Shown: positions 1 to 9,236, counted from the stretch's first letter. The stretch: DNA of 64,000 nucleotides from Corynebacterium sp. J010B-136 (GCF_002967075.1 NZ_PUGE01000007.1:92696-156695), one strand, 5' to 3'. Made by a program: numbers and translations. Notes: generated by a model not told the origin, from the letters alone.

Positions 1-654
1 AATGTCGCAGGCACCATGCTGCTGCAAGGAATCACCGCGCATTACCTTATCCACGGCGTAGCCGACTTGGGCGAAAATAGCTCCTGCTTGATTACCGCTG
101 GGGCCGGCGGCGTGGGCCTATTGGCCACTCAGATGGCCAAGGCTGCAGGCGCCACCGTGTACACGGTGGTCTCTTCCGATGAAAAAGAGCAACTGTCCTA
201 CGAAGCCGGCGCCGATCAAGTCTTCCGCTATTCGGGTGGTCTCGCTGAACAAGTACGTCGCTTTAATGGCGGCCGCGGCGTTGATGTTGTCTATGACGGC
301 GTCGGCAAAGACACCTTCCAGGAATCGCTCGAAGTAGTGCGTCCACGCGGCATCGTCTGCCTCTTTGGCGCGGCGTCTGGCCCTGTTGACCCGATTGACC
401 CACAGGTACTTAATAAGCACGGCTCAATCTTTCTCACGCGCCCTTCTATTGGTGCCTATACCGCCACTGATGCTGAGTTCCAGATGCGCGCTTCTACCGT
501 CGTACAAATGGTCAACGAAGGAAAGCTCACCTTCCGCGTTCACGATGTCTATGACCTTAAAGATGCGCGTCAAGCGCACACCGACTTGCAGAACCGCAAA
601 ACAACCGGCTCTATCGTCCTCCGGGTGCAACCAAGCAGCACAGATCAGCGCTAA
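1..654 (+). CDS. qor: quinone oxidoreductase (NADPH:quinone reductase family), 3' part
   Basis: The reading frame is open from base 1 and the first in-frame codons (NVAG) precede the first ATG at 16, so the 5' end of the gene lies outside the window. About 217 codons are present. The frame contains a Rossmann-fold NAD(P)-binding segment of the zinc-independent medium-chain dehydrogenase type (AGAGGVGLLATQMAKAAGA). It continues through a GRGVDVVYDGVGKDTF stretch to the C-terminal lobe, as in quinone oxidoreductases. Family members pass electrons from NADPH to quinones in the cytoplasm. It converges on ctaB, with an inverted repeat between the two. A qor gene near ctaB is also seen in mycobacteria. 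The quinone specificity is family knowledge, not shown by the sequence. Confidence 0.85.
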   Translation, partial: NVAGTMLLQGITAHYLIHGVADLGENSSCLITAGAGGVGLLATQMAKAAGATVYTVVSSDEKEQLSYEAGADQVFRYSGGLAEQVRRFNGGRGVDVVYDGVGKDTFQESLEVVRPRGIVCLFGAASGPVDPIDPQVLNKHGSIFLTRPSIGAYTATDAEFQMRASTVVQMVNEGKLTFRVHDVYDLKDARQAHTDLQNRKTTGSIVLRVQPSSTDQR

Positions 655-686
655 CTGGCACTAATCTGCACTAATCTACAACAAGG

Positions 687-725
687 ACGTAGCCTCCACC
701 AGGGTTTTCCCAGTGGAGGCCACGT
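687..725. terminator. inverted repeat between convergent qor and ctaB
   Basis: The arms GCCTCCAC (692-699) and GTGGAGGC (713-720) are perfectly complementary. Outer ACGT arms extend the stem past one mismatch. It lies between two convergent genes and could terminate both. The flanking T-tracts are weak, so the call rests mostly on position and stem. Confidence 0.5.
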
Positions 726-772
726 CTAAATTATGTATTTATGTACTTATGTCCTCAATCGAGGGCGCTTAC

Positions 773-1717
773 TTAGAAGAGAACGGTTGACCAACCCAGC
801 ATGCGGCCGAGTGGTTCCCAACCGACAATCGCGTCTATGGTCAGGCCGATAAACAGTACCGAGAGGTAGTTATTGGAGTAGATAAATAGACGCATTGGCT
901 TGACCTTCGCGCCCTTTTTCACGCCATCGTGCAGGCGAATAGCCATCCACAAGAATCCGATGCCGGAAACTACAGCGGCAACCAGATAGATCCACGATGC
1001 TGCGGGAAGCAGAAGGAAAGTCACAATCACAGTGCCGACTGTGTACCACACAATCTGACGGGTTACTTCGGTTTCTTTCGCAACGACCGGCAGCATTGGG
1101 ACACCAGCGCGGCGGTAGTCTTCCTTGTACTTCATTGCCAGCGCCCAGGTGTGTGGCGGGGTCCAGAAGAAAATGATGAGGAAAAGAACAACTGCTTGCC
1201 ACCAGCGGTCTGGCTGACCATCAATCGCATTATCGCGAATAACAGCCCAGCCAACGAGTGCTGGCATGCAACCTGCAAGGCCACCCCACACGATGCCCTG
1301 CTCGTTTTTCATCTTCAGCCACTTGGTGTAGACGAAGACGTAGAAGAAGTTAGTCAGCAAGACGAAAAATGCTGCTAACCACGAATTGGCCAAAACTCCG
1401 AGCCAGAACACGGACAATGCCAGCATGATGAAGGCGAAGACCGCAGCATTCTTACGGCTGATTTTTCCACGAACCAAAGGACGCGCGCGGGTGCGCTGCA
1501 TTTTTTGATCAAGCTCATATTCGACCACGTTGTTGAACGTGTGCGCTGCCGCAGCACCCATCCATCCGCCGAAAATGGTGGATACGATGAGCCAAATATT
1601 ATCGGCAGCGGCTTCGATACCGCGCTGAGCCTGCAGCATGGCAGGGATGGCGGCTACAAGGAGGAGCTCGATGATCCTAGGTTTTGTCAAAGCAATATAG
1701 GCCTTGATGGTGTCCAA
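773..1717 (-). CDS. ctaB: protoheme IX farnesyltransferase (heme O synthase)
   Basis: UbiA-family membrane prenyltransferase that transfers farnesyl diphosphate to heme B, making heme O for the aa3 terminal oxidase. The protein is almost entirely hydrophobic segments, with the prenyltransferase motif near residue 62 ([12 protein letters not shown] followed by QRTRARPL) and a second Asp-rich loop around [14 protein letters not shown]. The frame is open to a TTG at 1732. However, a GGAGG sequence lies inside that extension at 1726-1730, exactly 8 nt before TTG 1717, so 1717 (314 aa) is the preferred start. The first Asp-rich motif reads E-x-E-x-D where E. coli CyoE has D-x-D-x-D. The gene is divergent from tkt. 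Confidence 0.93.
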   Translation of the reverse strand: MDTIKAYIALTKPRIIELLLVAAIPAMLQAQRGIEAAADNIWLIVSTIFGGWMGAAAAHTFNNVVEYELDQKMQRTRARPLVRGKISRKNAAVFAFIMLALSVFWLGVLANSWLAAFFVLLTNFFYVFVYTKWLKMKNEQGIVWGGLAGCMPALVGWAVIRDNAIDGQPDRWWQAVVLFLIIFFWTPPHTWALAMKYKEDYRRAGVPMLPVVAKETEVTRQIVWYTVGTVIVTFLLLPAASWIYLVAAVVSGIGFLWMAIRLHDGVKKGAKVKPMRLFIYSNNYLSVLFIGLTIDAIVGWEPLGRMLGWSTVLF

Positions 1718-2120
1718 GGAATTTTCCTCCAACTATTAATTGTCTTTGCGCAGTGCAGCAGAATTGGGATACGCCGAGTGTTGATCGGAGCATGTGTTAT
1801 CTGCTTGTTCAGGCGCGTATTTGTACTAAAAAATAATGGCACCTCAGTGCCGATTACGCTTTACTAGTCGAACAGGAAATCAATGTAGTTCCCCGCCGCA
1901 CCTAATTGGTAGGCAATGTCACATTGGGGTGTTGTGACAATAAGCCCATCAACTTTTATCTACGTATAAGTAGGTTAAGCAGCAGCTAACCATCCCAGCC
2001 TACAACTTTTTGTGGAAAGGACGAAATAGCTTCATCTAGTCGATCCTTCCCGGGCGAGGAATCAGTAGACTTGTACGCGTCAGTAATAATCCCGATTAGA
2101 TTGGTGAGGCAACTTAAACC
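1718..2120. other. divergent ctaB/tkt intergenic region
   Basis: About 400 bases without a convincing gene. It must hold both outward promoters. Visible items are a small GGCAC/GTGCC hairpin (1838-1851), a CTACGTATAAGTAG near-palindrome around 1959-1972, and a TAGACT hexamer at 2066-2071 upstream of tkt. A 120-codon frame runs in from inside ctaB (1505-1867, plus strand), but most of it is antisense to ctaB and it is not supported. Confidence 0.5.
2066..2071 (+). promoter_or_regulatory. candidate -10 element of tkt
   Basis: TAGACT fits the corynebacterial -10 pattern TAnAnT and lies 49 nt before the tkt start codon. The octamer AGTAGACT recurs upstream of zwf. No good -35 hexamer is visible, which is common in this genus. 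Confidence 0.35.
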
Positions 2121-4235
2121 GTGTCTTCTTCGAACCTCTCCCCCGAATTGCAGGCGATGACAGAGCGTCGCTACCCCGATGACTGGTCAGAGCTTGACAC
2201 TCGCGCGATTGATACCGTGCGTGTTCTAGCAGCAGACGCGGTACAAAACTGCGGTTCTGGCCACCCGGGCACCGCGATGTCTTTGGCACCGCTGGCTTAT
2301 ACGCTGTACCAGCACGTGCTCGACCACGCCCCTAAGGACGTCAACTGGGCAGGCCGTGACCGCTTTGTCTTGTCAGTCGGTCACTCCTCATTGACCCAGT
2401 ACATCCAGTTGTACTTGGGCGGTTTCGGGTTGGAGATGAAAGACCTCGAAGCTCTTCGCACCTGGGATTCTCTAACTCCAGGTCACCCAGAAGTTGGCCA
2501 CACTGATGGCGTAGAAATTACCACTGGCCCACTTGGCCAGGGCCTAGCTTCCTCTGTGGGTATGGCTATGGCAGCGCGCAAGGAGCGCGGTCTTTTCGAC
2601 CCAGAGACCCCAGCCGGCGAGTCCCCATTCGATCACTACGTCTTTGTCATCGCATCTGATGGCGATCTGCAAGAAGGCGTGACCGCAGAAGCTTCTTCGC
2701 TGGCTGGCACGCAGCAGTTGGGCAACTTGATTGTCTTCTGGGATGACAACCGCATCTCCATCGAAGACGACACCAACATTGCCTTCAATGAAGACGTCAA
2801 TGCGCGCTACGAGGCTTATGGCTGGCACGTGCAGACTGTGGAATCCGGCGAAGACGTCGTATCCATCCTGGAAGCTGTAGAAAACGCTAAGGCTGAGACC
2901 TCTCGCCCATCCTTTATCCGCGTCAAGACCGTCATCGGTTACCCAGCGCCAAATAAGATGAACACTGGTGGCGTCCACGGCGCTGCCTTGGGCGATGATG
3001 AAGTGGCAGCAACCAAGGAAATCCTCGGTTTCGATCCAGCTGTTAACTTCCACATTGACGACGAAGTTATCGCGCACACCCGTAAGCTCGCGGATCGCGG
3101 TGAAGAGAAGAAGGCCGCGTGGCAGCAGAAGTTCGACGCGTGGGCAGCTGCCAACCCAGAAAATAAGGCGCTGTTTGACCGTCTTGCAGCACGTGAGTTG
3201 CCAGAAGGTTTTGCTGAAGACCTGCCTTCTTGGGATGCAGACCCGAAGGGTGTTGCAACCCGTAAGGCTTCTGAGGCAGCTATCCAGGCCCTGGCAGCTA
3301 AGTTGCCGGAGATGTGGGGCGGCTCCGCTGACCTCGCAGGTTCTAACAACACGGTCATCAAGGGTGCACCGTCCTTTGGCCCAGAGTCCATCACCACCGA
3401 CATGTGGTCCGCTGATCCGCACGCTGGCCGTAACCTACACTTCGGTATCCGTGAGCACGCGATGGCTGCAATCATGAACGGTGTCGCACTGCACGGCAAC
3501 ACCCGCGTCTACGGCGGCACCTTCTTGATCTTCTCCGAGTACCAGTTCCCAGCTGTTCGTCTGGGCGCATTGATGTCGACTGATACCTACTACGTGTGGA
3601 CTCACGACTCCATCGGTCTGGGCGAAGACGGCCCGACCCACCAGCCAGTCGAGGTGCTCTCTGCATTGCGCGCAGTACCTAATCTGTCTGTTATCCGCCC
3701 AGCGGATGCTAATGAGACCGTGCAGGCATGGGCTGCAGCAATGGAATACAAGGCTGCTCCAAAGGGCCTTTCCCTCACCCGCCAAAACATCCCAGTGCTG
3801 GAAGGCACAAAGGAAAAGGCAGCCGAAGGTGTTCGTCGCGGTGGCTACGTCCTCGTAGAAGAATCTGCAGAAACCCCAGACGTAATCCTCATCGCCACCG
3901 GTTCCGAGGTTCAGCTTGCAGTCGAGGCTGCAAAGCAGCTGGAATCCGCGGGCACCGCAACGCGAGTAGTCTCGATGCCATGCCAGGAATGGTTTGAGGA
4001 ACAACCTGCGCAATACCGCGAAGAAGTTCTGCCATCATCTGTTCTGGCACGCGTTTCAGTGGAAGCTGGCGTCGCTCAGTCGTGGCACAAGTACTTGGGC
4101 TTTGCAGGTCGCGCAGTATCTATCGAGCACTTCGGTGCTTCTGCACCTGCTGAAGAGCTCTTCGAGCGCTATGGCTTTACCGTCGACAACGTCGTCGCCG
4201 CTGCTGAAGAATCTCTAGCCGCAGCGAAGAATTAG
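2121..4235 (+). CDS. tkt: transketolase
   Basis: Thiamine-diphosphate enzyme that moves two-carbon units between pentose and other sugar phosphates in the non-oxidative pentose phosphate pathway. The 704-residue length is normal for bacterial transketolase. Seen in the sequence: the N-terminal GSGHPGTAMSLAPLAY segment, a TPP-binding region (SDGDLQEG through WDDNRISIEDD), HGAALG with the conserved His, and the pyrimidine domain with FGIREHAMAAIMNG and THDSIGLGEDGPTHQPVE. Translation starts at GTG with only a weak GAGG upstream. It is first in a plus-strand cluster with tal, zwf, opcA and pgl. The gap to tal is 12 nt, so the two are probably co-transcribed. Confidence 0.98.
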   Translation: MSSSNLSPELQAMTERRYPDDWSELDTRAIDTVRVLAADAVQNCGSGHPGTAMSLAPLAYTLYQHVLDHAPKDVNWAGRDRFVLSVGHSSLTQYIQLYLGGFGLEMKDLEALRTWDSLTPGHPEVGHTDGVEITTGPLGQGLASSVGMAMAARKERGLFDPETPAGESPFDHYVFVIASDGDLQEGVTAEASSLAGTQQLGNLIVFWDDNRISIEDDTNIAFNEDVNARYEAYGWHVQTVESGEDVVSILEAVENAKAETSRPSFIRVKTVIGYPAPNKMNTGGVHGAALGDDEVAATKEILGFDPAVNFHIDDEVIAHTRKLADRGEEKKAAWQQKFDAWAAANPENKALFDRLAARELPEGFAEDLPSWDADPKGVATRKASEAAIQALAAKLPEMWGGSADLAGSNNTVIKGAPSFGPESITTDMWSADPHAGRNLHFGIREHAMAAIMNGVALHGNTRVYGGTFLIFSEYQFPAVRLGALMSTDTYYVWTHDSIGLGEDGPTHQPVEVLSALRAVPNLSVIRPADANETVQAWAAAMEYKAAPKGLSLTRQNIPVLEGTKEKAAEGVRRGGYVLVEESAETPDVILIATGSEVQLAVEAAKQLESAGTATRVVSMPCQEWFEEQPAQYREEVLPSSVLARVSVEAGVAQSWHKYLGFAGRAVSIEHFGASAPAEELFERYGFTVDNVVAAAEESLAAAKN

Positions 4236-4247
4236 GAGTTAAGGCAT

Positions 4248-5333
4248 ATGACCACCATTGATGAACTAGCACAACTCGGCACCTCCACGTGGCTTGATGA
4301 CTTGTCACGCGACCGCCTCGAGTCTGGCAACCTCAAAGAACTCATCAGCACCAAATCAATCGTCGGTGTCACCACCAACCCAGCGATCTTTGCCACAGCA
4401 ATGACCCAGGGCACCGCTTATGACGAAGATTTCGCACAGCTAAAGGCAGACCGCGCAAAGGCAGATGAGGCAGTTTACTCACTGGCTATTGACGACGTGC
4501 GCAATGCCTGCGATGTATTCCAGGAGACCTTCGAGAAATCCGGCGGCAAAGATGGTCGTGTATCTATCGAGGTAGATCCGCGCATCTCTGACGACGCTGA
4601 TGCGACCATCGCGCAGGCGCGTGAATTGTGGAACCGCGTTGGCCGTGACAACGTCATGATCAAGATCCCAGCGACCGATGGCTCCATGAGCGCTATCAGC
4701 GAAGCTTTGGCTGATGGTATTTCCGTCAACGTCACCTTGATTTTCTCTCTTGAGCGCTACAAGGAAGTCATCGAGGCTTTCAAGACCGGCATTCGCCGTG
4801 CGAAGGAAAACGACTTGGACATCTCCAAGATCCACTCTGTGGCGTCGTTCTTCGTCTCCCGCGTGGATGTAGAAATTGATAAGCGTTTGGAAAAGATTGG
4901 CTCCGATGAAGCTCTTGCGCTTCGCGGCAAGGCCGGCGTTGCTAATGCACAGCAGGCTTATGCTTTGTACCTCTCCGAGTTGGAAAATGCTTCCGACTTG
5001 CCGGAGGGCACAAACCTGCAGCGTCCGCTGTGGGCATCGACAGGCGTGAAAAACCCTGAATACGCACCGACCTTGTACGTATCGGAACTCGCTGGCCCAA
5101 ACACGGTCAATACCATGCCAGAAAAGACCATCGACGCCACCTTGGAATCCGATTCCTTGCACGGTGACACCTTGACCAACACTGCTGAGGAATCAGCACA
5201 GGTCCTGCGTGATATCGCGGAAATTGGTGTCGATCTCGACGATGTCTTTGCGCAGCTTGAGCGCGAAGGCGTAGAAAAGTTCGTTGACGCGTGGAATGAA
5301 CTCCTCGAATCAGTAACCCCACGCCTTACTTAA
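4248..5333 (+). CDS. tal: transaldolase
   Basis: Transfers a dihydroxyacetone unit between sedoheptulose-7-phosphate and glyceraldehyde-3-phosphate. At 361 aa it belongs to the longer actinobacterial/cyanobacterial transaldolase type. The Schiff-base lysine sits in VMIKIPATDG (around residue 140). Other family features are GVTTNPAIFATAM near the N-terminus and NVTLIFSLERY. A strong AGGAG precedes the ATG by a suitable distance. It follows tkt closely, and a strong terminator follows 40 nt after its stop, so tkt-tal looks like one unit with zwf restarted separately. Confidence 0.98.
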   Translation: MTTIDELAQLGTSTWLDDLSRDRLESGNLKELISTKSIVGVTTNPAIFATAMTQGTAYDEDFAQLKADRAKADEAVYSLAIDDVRNACDVFQETFEKSGGKDGRVSIEVDPRISDDADATIAQARELWNRVGRDNVMIKIPATDGSMSAISEALADGISVNVTLIFSLERYKEVIEAFKTGIRRAKENDLDISKIHSVASFFVSRVDVEIDKRLEKIGSDEALALRGKAGVANAQQAYALYLSELENASDLPEGTNLQRPLWASTGVKNPEYAPTLYVSELAGPNTVNTMPEKTIDATLESDSLHGDTLTNTAEESAQVLRDIAEIGVDLDDVFAQLEREGVEKFVDAWNELLESVTPRLT

Positions 5334-5373
5334 TCGTCAATCGCTATGGCGAGCTAACGAAGTATACGAAGCT

Positions 5374-5419
5374 GTCGGGTGCCAGGATGCATAAACGCAT
5401 GCTGGCACCCGACATCTTT
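5374..5419 (+). terminator. rho-independent terminator after tal
   Basis: A 12-bp perfect stem, GTCGGGTGCCAG (5374-5385) with CTGGCACCCGAC (5402-5413), plus an inner ATGC/GCAT pairing. It is followed by ATCTTTTTAG. It separates tkt-tal from zwf-opcA-pgl, although read-through may occur. Confidence 0.85.
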
Positions 5420-5454
5420 TTAGTGGCAAGCAACTACCAATCCGCACAAGCTAG

Positions 5455-5460
5455 TAGACT
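5455..5460 (+). promoter_or_regulatory. candidate -10 element of zwf
   Basis: TAGACT follows the tal terminator and lies 37 nt before the preferred zwf start. It is embedded in AGTAGACT, the same octamer found upstream of tkt. No clear -35 hexamer is visible. Confidence 0.35.
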
Positions 5461-5497
5461 CGGAAGAGTTCAATTTCGCTGAAAGGATTGCTTGCTT

Positions 5498-7030
5498 GTG
5501 ACTAGCCCTAGCGACTGGGTTAACCCCCTGCGTGATGATAAAGATAAACGCCTCCCCCGCATTGCCGGACCAGCCGGCATGGTCATCTTCGGTGTAACCG
5601 GTGACCTTGCCCGCAAGAAGCTCCTGCCGGCAATTTACGACTTGGCCAACCGAGGTTTATTGCCAGCTGGTTTTACCCTCGTCGGCTACGGCCGCCGGCA
5701 GTGGGATAAAGAAGCCTTTTGCGACTATGTAAAGCAGGCTGTTGAAGCTGGAGCACGCACCCCGTTTCGTGAGAATGTGTGGACTCATCTTGCGCAGGGC
5801 TTTGAATTTGTCTCCGGTGACTTTGACGACAAGGGCTTCGATGCTCTCTCCGCACGCTTAAAAGAGCTAGATTCATCACGTGGCACCGGTGGAAACTGGG
5901 CGTTTTACCTGTCGGTACCGCCAGACTACTTCTCGGATATCTGTCACCAGATCGAACGCGTCGGCATGGCTACTCCAACGGATGATTCATGGCGTCGTGT
6001 GATCATCGAAAAGCCTTTTGGCCACAACCAAGAATCTGCGCGCGAACTCAATGAAATCGTCAACGCGGTCTTTCCCGAAGATGCGGTGTTCCGCATTGAC
6101 CACTACCTCGGTAAAGAAACTGTGCAAAACATCATGGCATTGCGTTTTGCGAACCAGATTTATGAGCCGATGTGGAATGCGCACTACATTGACCACGTGC
6201 AAATCACCATGGCTGAAGACATCGGCTTGGGCGGGCGTGCCGGCTACTACGACGGCATTGGCGCAGCACGTGACGTTATCCAAAACCACCTCATTCAGCT
6301 CCTTGCGCTTGTTGCGATGGAAGAACCTAGCTCTTTCCGTCCTTCGGCGCTGCAGGCTGAAAAGATTAAGGTCTTACAGGCAACCACGCCTGTCTACCCC
6401 TTGTCTAAGACCACCGCGCGTGGCCAGTACGCAGCTGGTTGGCAAGGCTCGGAATACGTCAAGGGCCTGCGCGAAGAAGAAGGCTTCGACCCTAATTCCA
6501 CCACGGAGACCTACGCGGCTTGTACCTTGGAGGTCAACTCACGTCGCTGGGCCGGAGTACCTTTCTACCTGCGTACCGGCAAGCGTCTCGGTCGCCGCGT
6601 GACCGAGATTGCCTTGGTCTTTAAGCCAGCTCCGCACCAGCCATTTGATAGCAATCAGGCTGCGGCACTTGGTGCTAACGCCGTGGTCATTCGCGTGCAG
6701 CCCGACGAAGGCGTGACCTTGCGCTTTGGTTCCAAGGTTCCGGGGTCCACGATGGAAGTCCGCGACGTTAACATGGACTTTTCCTATGCGCAGGCCTTCA
6801 CGGAAGAATCGCCAGAAGCTTATGAGCGTTTGATCTTGGATGCTTTGTTGGATGAATCCTCGCTGTTTCCGACCAATGAAGAAGTGGAGCTTTCCTGGGC
6901 CATGCTCGACCCAATTTTGGAATACTGGGAGAACAATGGCCAACCAGAAAGCTATGCTGCGGGCACCTGGGGGCCGGAATCGGCTGATGCCATGCTCTCG
7001 CGCACTGGCCGCACCTGGCGTCGTCCGTAA
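5498..7030 (+). CDS. zwf: glucose-6-phosphate 1-dehydrogenase
   Basis: First enzyme of the oxidative pentose phosphate pathway, oxidising glucose-6-phosphate to 6-phosphogluconolactone with NADP. The dinucleotide fold is VIFGVTGDLARKKLLPAIYD. The substrate-binding and catalytic signature RIDHYLGKE is present, as is the preceding EKPFGHN. The open frame begins at TTG 5492, but GAAAGGA at 5481-5487 is spaced better for GTG 5498, giving 510 aa, normal for the family. opcA follows after 27 nt. In corynebacteria G6PDH works with OpcA, and the pair are neighbours here. Confidence 0.97.
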   Translation: MTSPSDWVNPLRDDKDKRLPRIAGPAGMVIFGVTGDLARKKLLPAIYDLANRGLLPAGFTLVGYGRRQWDKEAFCDYVKQAVEAGARTPFRENVWTHLAQGFEFVSGDFDDKGFDALSARLKELDSSRGTGGNWAFYLSVPPDYFSDICHQIERVGMATPTDDSWRRVIIEKPFGHNQESARELNEIVNAVFPEDAVFRIDHYLGKETVQNIMALRFANQIYEPMWNAHYIDHVQITMAEDIGLGGRAGYYDGIGAARDVIQNHLIQLLALVAMEEPSSFRPSALQAEKIKVLQATTPVYPLSKTTARGQYAAGWQGSEYVKGLREEEGFDPNSTTETYAACTLEVNSRRWAGVPFYLRTGKRLGRRVTEIALVFKPAPHQPFDSNQAAALGANAVVIRVQPDEGVTLRFGSKVPGSTMEVRDVNMDFSYAQAFTEESPEAYERLILDALLDESSLFPTNEEVELSWAMLDPILEYWENNGQPESYAAGTWGPESADAMLSRTGRTWRRP

Positions 7031-7057
7031 ATCATCAAGCGTGAAGGATAAATAGCT

Positions 7058-7987
7058 GTGATCACCCCAATGCCCAATACGACCACGAGCAAAATTGCGC
7101 GCGGTCTCGTTGAAGCTCAAGAGCACTACACCCTGACGACTTCTCGCGTGTTGACCCTGATTGTGGTCGTCAACGCCGATGATGAAGTCGATGCGGTATT
7201 AGATTCAATTCGTGATGCCTCCCATGAGCACCCCTCGCGCGTGCTCGTGGTTATTCGCGGTAATCGTCGCGCGGAGCCATTGCTTAATGCAGAGCTGCGT
7301 GTCGGCGGCGAAGCTGGCGCTTCTGAAATCGTGGTTATGCACCTCTTCGGTGCTTTGGCAGATAACGCCGAATCGGTTGTTACTCCCCTGTTGCTACCTG
7401 ATACCCCAATCGTGGTCTGGTGGCCAACTGCTGCGCCACCGGAACCTGCACGCACACCGATTGGCGCTTTAGGCCAACGTCGCATCACCCACGCCACCAC
7501 CAAGCAGGATCTGGGCAATCTGTCTTCCGGCTACACCCCGGGCGATACCGATATGGCATGGGGTGAGATTACTCAGTGGCGCGGTATCGTCGCCTCGTCT
7601 TTGGACCGCTTGCCGCATGAGGCAGTTCAGCGCGTCGAGGTCTCTGGTCCAAGCAACAGCTTGGCAGTCGACTTGGCAGCAGCGTGGTTGCATGATCGCT
7701 TAGGAGTTCCCGTGAAGCGGCTTGTAACTGAAGCGTCAGGAGCGAAATCCAGCGCGGATGAGAAATTCACGATTCATAGCGTGCACTTTTTCCGCGATAC
7801 TTCCGACATCATCATTGATGCCGTGGAAGCAGGTTCTGTCCGCGTCAATGTTCCGGGCTCTCCGGAGTCCATGGTCGCGCTCAATACCCGCTCCAGTGCA
7901 GAGATTTTGTCTGAAGAATTGCGCCACCTGGACGCGGATAAGGCCTACGCACACACACTGCGCGGACTGCGCCAAGTAGACTACTAA
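7058..7987 (+). CDS. opcA: glucose-6-phosphate dehydrogenase assembly protein OpcA
   Basis: Allosteric or assembly factor for glucose-6-phosphate dehydrogenase, a family restricted to actinobacteria and cyanobacteria. At 309 aa it is the usual length. Recognisable stretches are RVLTLIVVVNADDEVD, the central VVTPLLLPDTPIVVWWP, and HPSRVLVVIRG. It starts at GTG 7058 directly downstream of zwf, and its neighbour pgl completes the oxidative branch. No catalytic motif is expected. The conserved tryptophan-rich strand WWPTAAPPEP probably belongs to the folded core, which is an inference. Confidence 0.95.
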   Translation: MITPMPNTTTSKIARGLVEAQEHYTLTTSRVLTLIVVVNADDEVDAVLDSIRDASHEHPSRVLVVIRGNRRAEPLLNAELRVGGEAGASEIVVMHLFGALADNAESVVTPLLLPDTPIVVWWPTAAPPEPARTPIGALGQRRITHATTKQDLGNLSSGYTPGDTDMAWGEITQWRGIVASSLDRLPHEAVQRVEVSGPSNSLAVDLAAAWLHDRLGVPVKRLVTEASGAKSSADEKFTIHSVHFFRDTSDIIIDAVEAGSVRVNVPGSPESMVALNTRSSAEILSEELRHLDADKAYAHTLRGLRQVDY

Positions 7988-8010
7988 CTAGTTTTATATC
8001 GCTTAGTTTT

Positions 8011-8040
8011 CTGCGCCGGACAATTTTTGAAACGGCGCAG
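8011..8040 (+). other. intercistronic hairpin between opcA and pgl
   Basis: Perfect 8-bp arms CTGCGCCG (8011-8018) and CGGCGCAG (8033-8040) with a T-rich loop. No T-tract follows, and the pgl Shine-Dalgarno GAAAGGAC starts 7 nt later. It is more likely an mRNA stability or attenuation element than a full terminator. Confidence 0.45.
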
Positions 8041-8067
8041 GTACCTGAAAGGACATTAACTTTAGTC

Positions 8068-8835
8068 ATGGTGACTATCAATCGCGTTGCTGACCTCGAG
8101 GAGCTCATATCTTCCGCGGCGTTGAAATTCATTGACGTCGTCGCACAAGCACAGTCTCTTAATGGAGGTGTCCATGGCGATGGTATTGCGCGAGTTGTAC
8201 TCACCGGCGGTGGCGCTGGCATTGGCATGCTCAAAGAACTACGCCGCCTAGACCAAGCAGCACGTGACCAAGGGGAAGATTTCCCTGCTTTGCGTATTGA
8301 TTGGGAACGGATTCACATCTTCTTTGGCGATGAGCGCAACGTTCCGGTTAGTGACCCGGACTCCAATGAGGGCCAAGCACGCGAAGCGCTTCTTGACCAC
8401 GTCGATATCCCGAACCGCCACATCCACGGCTTTGATTTAGGCGCGATTTCTATGAGCTCAGCTGCCGATGCCTACGAAGAGGAACTGCGCGAATACGCAC
8501 CCGAGGGCTTCGACCTTCATCTTCTGGGCATGGGTGGCGAAGGACATATCAATTCCCTTTTCCCGCATACTGATGCTGTGCGTGAACAGGAAGAATTTGT
8601 AGTCGCCGTGCACGATAGTCCGAAGCCGCCATCAGAGCGCCTGACGCTTACGCTTCCGGCCATCGCTAAAGCGCAGCATGTCTGGTTGCTCGTTGCGGGT
8701 GAAGAAAAAGCCGAGGCCGCAGCGCACGTGGCTGCTGGCTCCCCTGCCGAGGATTGGCCAGCCGCCGGTGCTCACGGCGCGGAGGAAACCATTCTCTTCC
8801 TCGCAGAAAACGCCGCTGGCAAACTGCCTAAATAA
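8068..8835 (+). CDS. pgl: 6-phosphogluconolactonase
   Basis: Hydrolyses 6-phosphogluconolactone to 6-phosphogluconate, the step after G6PDH. It belongs to the DevB/NagB-like family. Seen: VLTGGGAGIGML, IFFGDERNVPVSDPDSN, and HLLGMGGEGHINSLFPH, which is the substrate-binding and active-site segment. The length of 255 aa is typical. ATG 8068 has GAAAGGAC 14-21 nt upstream, so the spacing is slightly long. It ends the plus-strand pentose-phosphate cluster. Confidence 0.96.
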   Translation: MVTINRVADLEELISSAALKFIDVVAQAQSLNGGVHGDGIARVVLTGGGAGIGMLKELRRLDQAARDQGEDFPALRIDWERIHIFFGDERNVPVSDPDSNEGQAREALLDHVDIPNRHIHGFDLGAISMSSAADAYEEELREYAPEGFDLHLLGMGGEGHINSLFPHTDAVREQEEFVVAVHDSPKPPSERLTLTLPAIAKAQHVWLLVAGEEKAEAAAHVAAGSPAEDWPAAGAHGAEETILFLAENAAGKLPK

Positions 8836-8856
8836 AATGCGGTTCTAAAACGTCCA

Positions 8857-8889
8857 AAGCCCCGCTCAGAGTTACTCTGAGCGGGGCTT
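8857..8889. terminator. bidirectional terminator between pgl and secG
   Basis: The arms AAGCCCCGCTCAGAG (8857-8871) and CTCTGAGCGGGGCTT (8875-8889) pair perfectly over 15 bp with a very tight loop. It lies between the convergent pgl and secG stops and has A/T flanks both ways. Confidence 0.85.
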
Positions 8890-8909
8890 CGTGCTTCCAG
8901 GAAAAAGCT

Positions 8910-9143
8910 TTAAGCGTAAGCCTGAATGAGGTTAAGGCCGACGATGCAGGCAAGCCAAATGATGACCATGACCACGGTGTAGCGGTCGAGGTTCTTTTCC
9001 ACCACGGTGGAACCAGAAAGGTTCGACTGAACGCCGCCACCGAAAAGGCTGGACAAGCCGCCGCCCTTGCCCTTGTGCAGCAAGACAAACACTGTCATCA
9101 AAATCGCGGCGATGACCAGTACGATTTGCAGAGTCAAAATCAT
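8910..9143 (-). CDS. secG: preprotein translocase subunit SecG
   Basis: Small SecYEG translocon component, 77 aa, with two transmembrane helices: roughly residues 2-22 (ILTLQIVLVIAAILMTVFVL) and 55-75 (VVMVIIWLACIVGLNLIQ). They are joined by a Gly-rich cytoplasmic loop with HKGKGGGLSSLFGGG, the SecG signature. It is the last gene of gapA-pgk-tpiA-secG, as is common in actinobacteria. The 93-nt gap after tpiA shows no strong terminator. Confidence 0.93.
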   Translation of the reverse strand: MILTLQIVLVIAAILMTVFVLLHKGKGGGLSSLFGGGVQSNLSGSTVVEKNLDRYTVVMVIIWLACIVGLNLIQAYA

Positions 9144-9236
9144 TAATTAGCTACCTTGCATGTTGATATGAGATATTCGCTTCTGGCAATATTACACCAT
9201 TGCCATCCGCTTGCGTTGAGCACGGCCCTAAGGCCA

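Noticed and set aside
2544..3422. 292-codon minus-strand frame opposite tkt
   Set aside because: Shadow of the transketolase gene; no Shine-Dalgarno or family motif.
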